NCBI GenBank assembly: GCA_041521345.1
Contig: JBGOHB010000002.1
From: Virgibacillus_N oceani_A
GTDB lineage: Bacteria > Bacillota > Bacilli > Bacillales > Amphibacillaceae
Direction: 5' to 3' (one strand)
Length of the DNA stretch: 64,000 nt
In this document: one piece after another, positions 60,421-64,000 of the stretch
How the letters are laid out: every line of letters begins with the position of its first letter
How positions within the stretch are numbered: position 1 is the stretch's first letter
The notes under the pieces: model-generated
Told to the model about the DNA's origin: nothing
The model's input: only the letters and a program-made list of their open reading frames with translations
The model's database searches: none
Made by a program: the position numbers and the translations under genes

Positions 60421-61353
60421 CTATTTATCTATCACTCTGTTTTCCATCTTCCCTACCTTTTCAATTTCCAATGTTACAATGTCACCGTTCTTCAGAAATT
60501 GGGCCGGATTCATTGCAGCACCAACCCCATCCGGTGTGCCTGTTAAAATAATATCCCCAGGCTTCAATGTAATTAGCTTTGAAATAAATGAAATCAAATA
60601 AGGGATATCAAAAATCAGTTTACTCGTATTGGATGATTGCCGTTCTTCCCCATTTACGAGCGAACGAATATCCAGATTGGAAGAATCCCCGACTTCATCG
60701 GCAGTTACAATCCATGGACCAATTGGTGTACTGTTATCCAATGTTTTTCCCTGCAGGAATTGCGAAGTTCTCTTTTGCAGATCCCTTGCAGAAGTGTCAT
60801 TGGCCAGTGTGTAGCCGACAACATGGTCTAATGCCTCCGCCTTGTTCACATCGGAAGCTTCCTTTCCAATGACTACAGCCAGTTCTACTTCATAATCCAG
60901 TTTTTCCGTTATGTATGGCTTTTCAATATTATCTTCCGGTCCAATGACGGAATTATTAAATTTGGCAAAAAGCATTGGAAAATCAGGTACCTCTCCCCCC
61001 ATCTCCATGGCATGATCCAAATAATTTTTGCCGATACAGATAATTTTAGATGGTGAAGGGTTTGGCGCAGACAATGTTACCATTTCCAGGTCAACGCTAA
61101 CCTCCTTCAAATCCTGCTCTCTTATGTAATTAACAGCTTCCCTGGCTTTGGCAACAGCATCAAATCCAATAGATAAAAATGCCCCAGGGTTAGAAGGCAA
61201 TGCATATTGAACCGTATCAGCCAAATCCTGCTGATTTTCTGCTTCAAGATATGTACGATACGCCTCTTGTATATCAATTACACTATCATTAGCCACACAG
61301 CCTATTCTCAATGTACCCGGCTTCCCCTTCAGTTTATAGCTTACCAGCTTCAT
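60421..61353 (-). CDS. Fumarylacetoacetate hydrolase-family protein
   Basis: A 310-residue FAH-fold protein: ICIGKNYLDHAMEMGGEVPD (about 105-124), the metal ligands in YEVELAVVIGKEA (Glu residues), NDTSARDLQ (Asp) and GDIILTGTPDGVG (about 276-288). The family includes acylpyruvate hydrolases, oxaloacetate decarboxylases and degradative hydratases/isomerases. The substrate here is open. The ATG at 61353 has GAGGTG 6 nt upstream. No pathway neighbours are visible. Confidence 0.9.
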   Translation of the reverse strand: MKLVSYKLKGKPGTLRIGCVANDSVIDIQEAYRTYLEAENQQDLADTVQYALPSNPGAFLSIGFDAVAKAREAVNYIREQDLKEVSVDLEMVTLSAPNPSPSKIICIGKNYLDHAMEMGGEVPDFPMLFAKFNNSVIGPEDNIEKPYITEKLDYEVELAVVIGKEASDVNKAEALDHVVGYTLANDTSARDLQKRTSQFLQGKTLDNSTPIGPWIVTADEVGDSSNLDIRSLVNGEERQSSNTSKLIFDIPYLISFISKLITLKPGDIILTGTPDGVGAAMNPAQFLKNGDIVTLEIEKVGKMENRVIDK

Positions 61354-61501
61354 ACACAGCACCTCATTTTCACTATTTTATGTATCTATTAAAAATTTTA
61401 TCAAATTCTTGTGTGTAAAGATACCCCATTGCCTTCATTGTTTATAAGCAGAAGGAAAAGGGTAATTTTTCTGTAAGCCATTCACGCAAGGAGGAATGAT
61501 G

Positions 61502-61837
61502 ATGACGAGAGAAATTGTGGGCGTATATAGCTCATTGGAAGAAACAATAGAAAAAATAGATTGTATGGAAATGAAAAATTATGATCAGGATAAAATAGCA
61601 GTCATTACAAACAGCAGAAAAAGAGATGAGCTGGATGAGGAAACAGATGTAGCAGTAAAAGCGGGATTACCAAAAAAAGACACAGACTCATTTAAAGATA
61701 AAATCGTAGAGCTTTTCACTGATGATACAGTGGATCCTTATCTTCACCTGATGGAATATGGCATTCCCGAAGAACAGGCAAAGGTTCATCAGGGTGATTT
61801 AAAATCGGGGAAAATGATTGTAACATTGGAGAAATAA
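61502..61837 (+). CDS. General stress protein 17M-like (YflT family)
   Basis: A 111-residue protein: IVGVYSSLEETIEKIDCMEM with a ferredoxin-like alpha/beta start, then DKIAVITNSRKRDEL and the C-terminal YGIPEEQAKVHQGDLKSGKM (glutamine/glycine-rich 'e-x-G' part), typical of the YflT/heat-induced YdbB-type domain. These proteins belong to the SigB general stress regulon in B. subtilis. Of three consecutive ATGs, the third is 7 nt from AAGGAGG and was chosen. Confidence 0.85.
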   Translation: MTREIVGVYSSLEETIEKIDCMEMKNYDQDKIAVITNSRKRDELDEETDVAVKAGLPKKDTDSFKDKIVELFTDDTVDPYLHLMEYGIPEEQAKVHQGDLKSGKMIVTLEK

Positions 61838-61974
61838 TTTGCCTGCTCACAAAAGTGCCTCCTTCCATTAAGGACAAGTGATTAAACGACATGACTTTTA
61901 TAAGCCGCATTTCTCTGCTGAAAAATGCGGCTGGTTCAATATCATAATTGTTTACATTTCATGTTCAAATAGGA

Positions 61975-62300
61975 TGCGTCCTATTGAAGACCATGACTTT
62001 ACCGGCATAGGTCGATTAACGCAGGAATATTGAAAGACATAGTACTAATCAACCCTGACCATCCTTTTTGGACTTTCGTCACTTCCTACTGGTTGATAGG
62101 CATGAAGGACGCCTCCTTTTTTAAAGACCTTTGTGCTTAGAAGCTTAGGTTGATCCCATCAGACAAGTCTTTGAATAAGGGCACCCCACTCTCAAATGCA
62201 ATAGGATTCTCACCCACTGTATCATTTGTGTGTCGTAGCGGGACGAGGCTTAATAACTTAGCCAGTATCCACAGCTTACATATTTCACAGTAAGCTAAAT
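61975..62300 (-). mobile_element. Possible insertion-sequence end (IS110-type noncoding region), no transposase
   Basis: On the minus strand a non-coding stretch of about 330 bp includes TTAAGCCTCGTCCCGCTACG, CAGTGGGTGAGAATCCTATTG, GGGGTGCCC, GATGGGATCAACC, then AAAAAAGGAGG and an ATG followed after four codons by a stop. From memory this resembles the structured non-coding end upstream of IS110-family transposases in Bacillaceae. No transposase follows. The match needs database confirmation. Confidence 0.35.
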
Positions 62301-62310
62301 CGACGAAGTA

Positions 62311-62355
62311 AAATCAAAGCGTCAACTGCTTCTGTTCAAGAAACTAGTTGACGCT
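62311..62355 (-). terminator. Terminator after the peptide permease operon
   Basis: AGCGTCAACT and AGTTGACGCT are exact complements around an 18-nt loop and are followed on the minus strand by TTGATTTT, 22 nt beyond the oppC-like stop. Confidence 0.78.
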
Positions 62356-62376
62356 GATACTGTAGAGTTGATATGG

Positions 62377-63312
62377 TCAGTTTTTCATCTTCGGATCCAG
62401 TGCATCACGCAGCCCATCACCGATTAAGTTAAATCCTAGCACAACCAGCATAATTGATACTCCCGGCATAATCAGTGTCCAAGGAGCCAGTTGGATAAAC
62501 TCACGCGAGCTGGCAAGCATTTGTCCCCATTCCGGTGTTGGCGGCTGTGCGCCAAGTCCGAGGAAGCCCAATGCCGCAGCTTCCAGTATCGCAGTACCAA
62601 ATCCAAGCGTGGATTGTACAATAATAGGTGCAATACTATTCGGTAAAATATGGTGAAAAATAATCCTGCCATTTTTCATCCCCTGTGCCTTGGCAGCCAT
62701 AATATATTCTTCTTCCCGTAAGCTGATAACCCTGGATCTGACAAGCCTTCCGAATATAGGAATATTAATAATGGCAATCGCAATTAACGCATTTTCCAGT
62801 GAAGGGCCGAGAATGGCAACAATAGCAATTGCGAGTAAAATACTTGGAAAAGCGAGCAATATATCAAATATCCTGGATATGATCATATCGATCCATCGGC
62901 CAAAATATCCTGCTATAATTCCGAGCAGGGTTCCAAATATTAAGGCACCGGTAACAGCAAAAAATCCAACCTGAAGCGATACTCTTGCTCCATAGGCGAT
63001 CCTCGTGAAAATATCCCTGCCCAAATCATCCGTTCCCATCCAATGTTCACTGGAAGGAGGGCTAAGGCGATTCACAAGATTTTGCTCCTCATACGTATAG
63101 GGTGTCAGAAGCGGCGCCACCAATCCCAATATAATGAAGAACAGGATAATGATGATCCCAACCATCGCAAAACGATTCTTTCTCAGCTGCTTAATCGAAT
63201 CCTTCCAAGGTGATATCGCTTCTATTTCTTCTGAGTCAATCTGCTGTCCTGCTTTTGCGGGGTTAGCAATTTGCTGTTCTGCTTCTTTTGGTTTTTTCTC
63301 ATCTAATTTCAA
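62377..63312 (-). CDS. Dipeptide/oligopeptide ABC transporter permease (DppC/OppC-like)
   Basis: A 311-residue permease: an N-terminal cytoplasmic tail (about 1-55, with EEIEAISPWKDSIKQLRKNR), the first helix, the external segment EEQNLVNRLSPPSSEHWMGTDDLGRDIFTR typical of DppC/OppC, four to five more helices and the EAA loop EAAALGFLGLGAQPPTPEWG. A TTG start at 63312 follows GGGGGGAG by 5 nt, within the 13-nt gap after the oppB-like gene. It imports di- or oligopeptides (or nickel chelates) with the upstream permease. Confidence 0.9.
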   Translation of the reverse strand: MKLDEKKPKEAEQQIANPAKAGQQIDSEEIEAISPWKDSIKQLRKNRFAMVGIIIILFFIILGLVAPLLTPYTYEEQNLVNRLSPPSSEHWMGTDDLGRDIFTRIAYGARVSLQVGFFAVTGALIFGTLLGIIAGYFGRWIDMIISRIFDILLAFPSILLAIAIVAILGPSLENALIAIAIINIPIFGRLVRSRVISLREEEYIMAAKAQGMKNGRIIFHHILPNSIAPIIVQSTLGFGTAILEAAALGFLGLGAQPPTPEWGQMLASSREFIQLAPWTLIMPGVSIMLVVLGFNLIGDGLRDALDPKMKN

Positions 63313-63325
63313 CACAGCTCCCCCC

Positions 63326-64000
63326 TTAGTAGTTAATCCTTGGATCAATAATTTTATATAAAATGTCAACGACCAGATTGATCAATACGAAAATAAATGC
63401 AATGACAAGAATCCCCGATTGAATGACCGGATAATCACGGTAACTTATTGCTTCAAATACATATCTCCCAACTCCTGGCCAGCTGAAGATCGTCTCTGTT
63501 AAAATAGCACCACCCAAAAGGACCCCTGTTTGCAACCCAATAACAGTAATAACAGGTATAGTGGCATTTTTTAATGCATGTTTATAAATAACCAGGAATT
63601 GCCCGGATCCTTTTGCACGAACGGTACGAATATAATCCGATTTCATCACTTCAAGCATGCTGGATCGTGTCATCCTTGCGATAATAGCCATAGGGATCGT
63701 TCCAAGTGCAATGCTCGGCAATACTAAATGCTTTAATGTTGTCACTGTTCTCGCAAAGTCCAAATGTATTAATGAATCCAGGACATAAAAATAAGTTATC
63801 GGTGCTATTGGATCCCTGCTGTCCTGGCGTCCGTACGCAGGAAACCACCCGAGCTCCTGGGCAAAAATCCACTGTTCCATTAAGGCAAGCCAGAAAACCG
63901 GCATCGATACACCGATTAAGGCAAATAGCATGGCCAGAAAATCAAACCACGAGTTTTGCTTCCAGGCACTAATGATGCCTGCATTCACTCCTATGAATAC
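63326..64000 (-). CDS. Dipeptide/oligopeptide ABC transporter permease (DppB/OppB-like), 5' part missing
   Basis: Partial: the reading is open to the window edge at 64000, giving the C-terminal 224 residues. It shows SMPVFWLALMEQWIFAQELGWFPAYG, the EAA region ARMTRSSMLEVMKSDYIRTV, and LTETIFSWPGVGRYV, all typical of DppB/OppB permeases. It pairs with the downstream OppC-like gene. The binding protein and ATPases should lie upstream, outside this window. Confidence 0.92.
   Translation of the reverse strand, partial: VFIGVNAGIISAWKQNSWFDFLAMLFALIGVSMPVFWLALMEQWIFAQELGWFPAYGRQDSRDPIAPITYFYVLDSLIHLDFARTVTTLKHLVLPSIALGTIPMAIIARMTRSSMLEVMKSDYIRTVRAKGSGQFLVIYKHALKNATIPVITVIGLQTGVLLGGAILTETIFSWPGVGRYVFEAISYRDYPVIQSGILVIAFIFVLINLVVDILYKIIDPRINY

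Noticed and set aside
62000..62130. Coding start of a transposase after the AAAAAAGGAGG site
   Set aside because: The frame after the ATG stops after four codons and no other frame shows transposase motifs.

Overview
The window is chromosomal DNA from a low-GC, endospore-forming Firmicute of the Bacillaceae. The Oceanobacillus/Virgibacillus-like group is the best guess. The evidence is gene order: metN, yusE, yusF, gcvH, yusI, fadE, fadA, fadN follow the Bacillus subtilis order; secG, esterase, rnr, smpB, ssrA is the standard block; and cggR, gap, pgk, tpiA, gpmI, eno is intact. Spore genes (GerP-like, YjcZ-like), a Lia envelope-stress operon and many TTG/GTG starts agree. No rRNA, tRNA, CRISPR array, prophage or intact transposase was seen.

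Layout. 1-12.1 kb (minus strand): the 5' end of metN behind a SAM-I riboswitch, small thiol/Toprim proteins, gcvH, a two-gene ABC exporter, and the fadN-fadA-fadE beta-oxidation operon behind a FadR-type operator. 12.3-12.9 kb: a lipoprotein pseudogene. 13.0-16.2 kb (plus): znuA-znuC-znuB-zur behind a Zur-box promoter. 16.4-22.3 kb (minus): an aeRF1-like protein, a MoxR/DUF58/DUF4129 operon and a CwlO-like endopeptidase. 22.6-23.1 kb: a wrecked isocitrate lyase gene. 23.4-27.0 kb (minus): a liaI-liaH / liaF-liaS-liaR stress operon. 27.2-31.1 kb: oxidoreductase, DUF1836, hemolysin III and M42 peptidase genes.

31.2-39.3 kb holds the most interesting metabolic unit. It contains a ureohydrolase resembling nickel-dependent guanidine hydrolase, an ECF-type Ni/Co transporter (CbiO-like ATPase, CbiM-like S component, two exported His-started proteins, CbiQ-like T component), and a small GerP-like spore-coat cluster between the transporter parts. 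A compact pseudoknot-capable leader that can pair with the ribosome binding site sits directly in front of the ureohydrolase.

40.4-46.9 kb (minus): ssrA (tmRNA), smpB, a ZIP transporter, rnr, an esterase and secG. The ssrA gene is split inside its T-loop by a 287-nt segment whose P1, P2, P3, P7, P8 and P9 helices can be read as a group I intron. 47.0-49.7 kb (plus): a lipase-like hydrolase and ptsI. 49.9-50.4 kb: a 53-bp-period tandem array with a conserved hairpin in each unit. 50.4-59.3 kb (minus): a NERD protein, a nitroreductase and the glycolytic operon with a textbook two-half-site CggR operator. 59.6-64.0 kb: glutaredoxin-like, RNase H-like, FAH-family and YflT-like genes, a possible insertion-sequence end, and two dipeptide/oligopeptide permease genes, the last running off the window.

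Metal homeostasis recurs: Zur-controlled Zn uptake, a ZIP transporter, an ECF Ni/Co importer, a decayed HMA metallochaperone and a small protein with a His/Asp/Glu tail. Several genes are clearly decaying: a lipoprotein gene, aceA and copZ-like.
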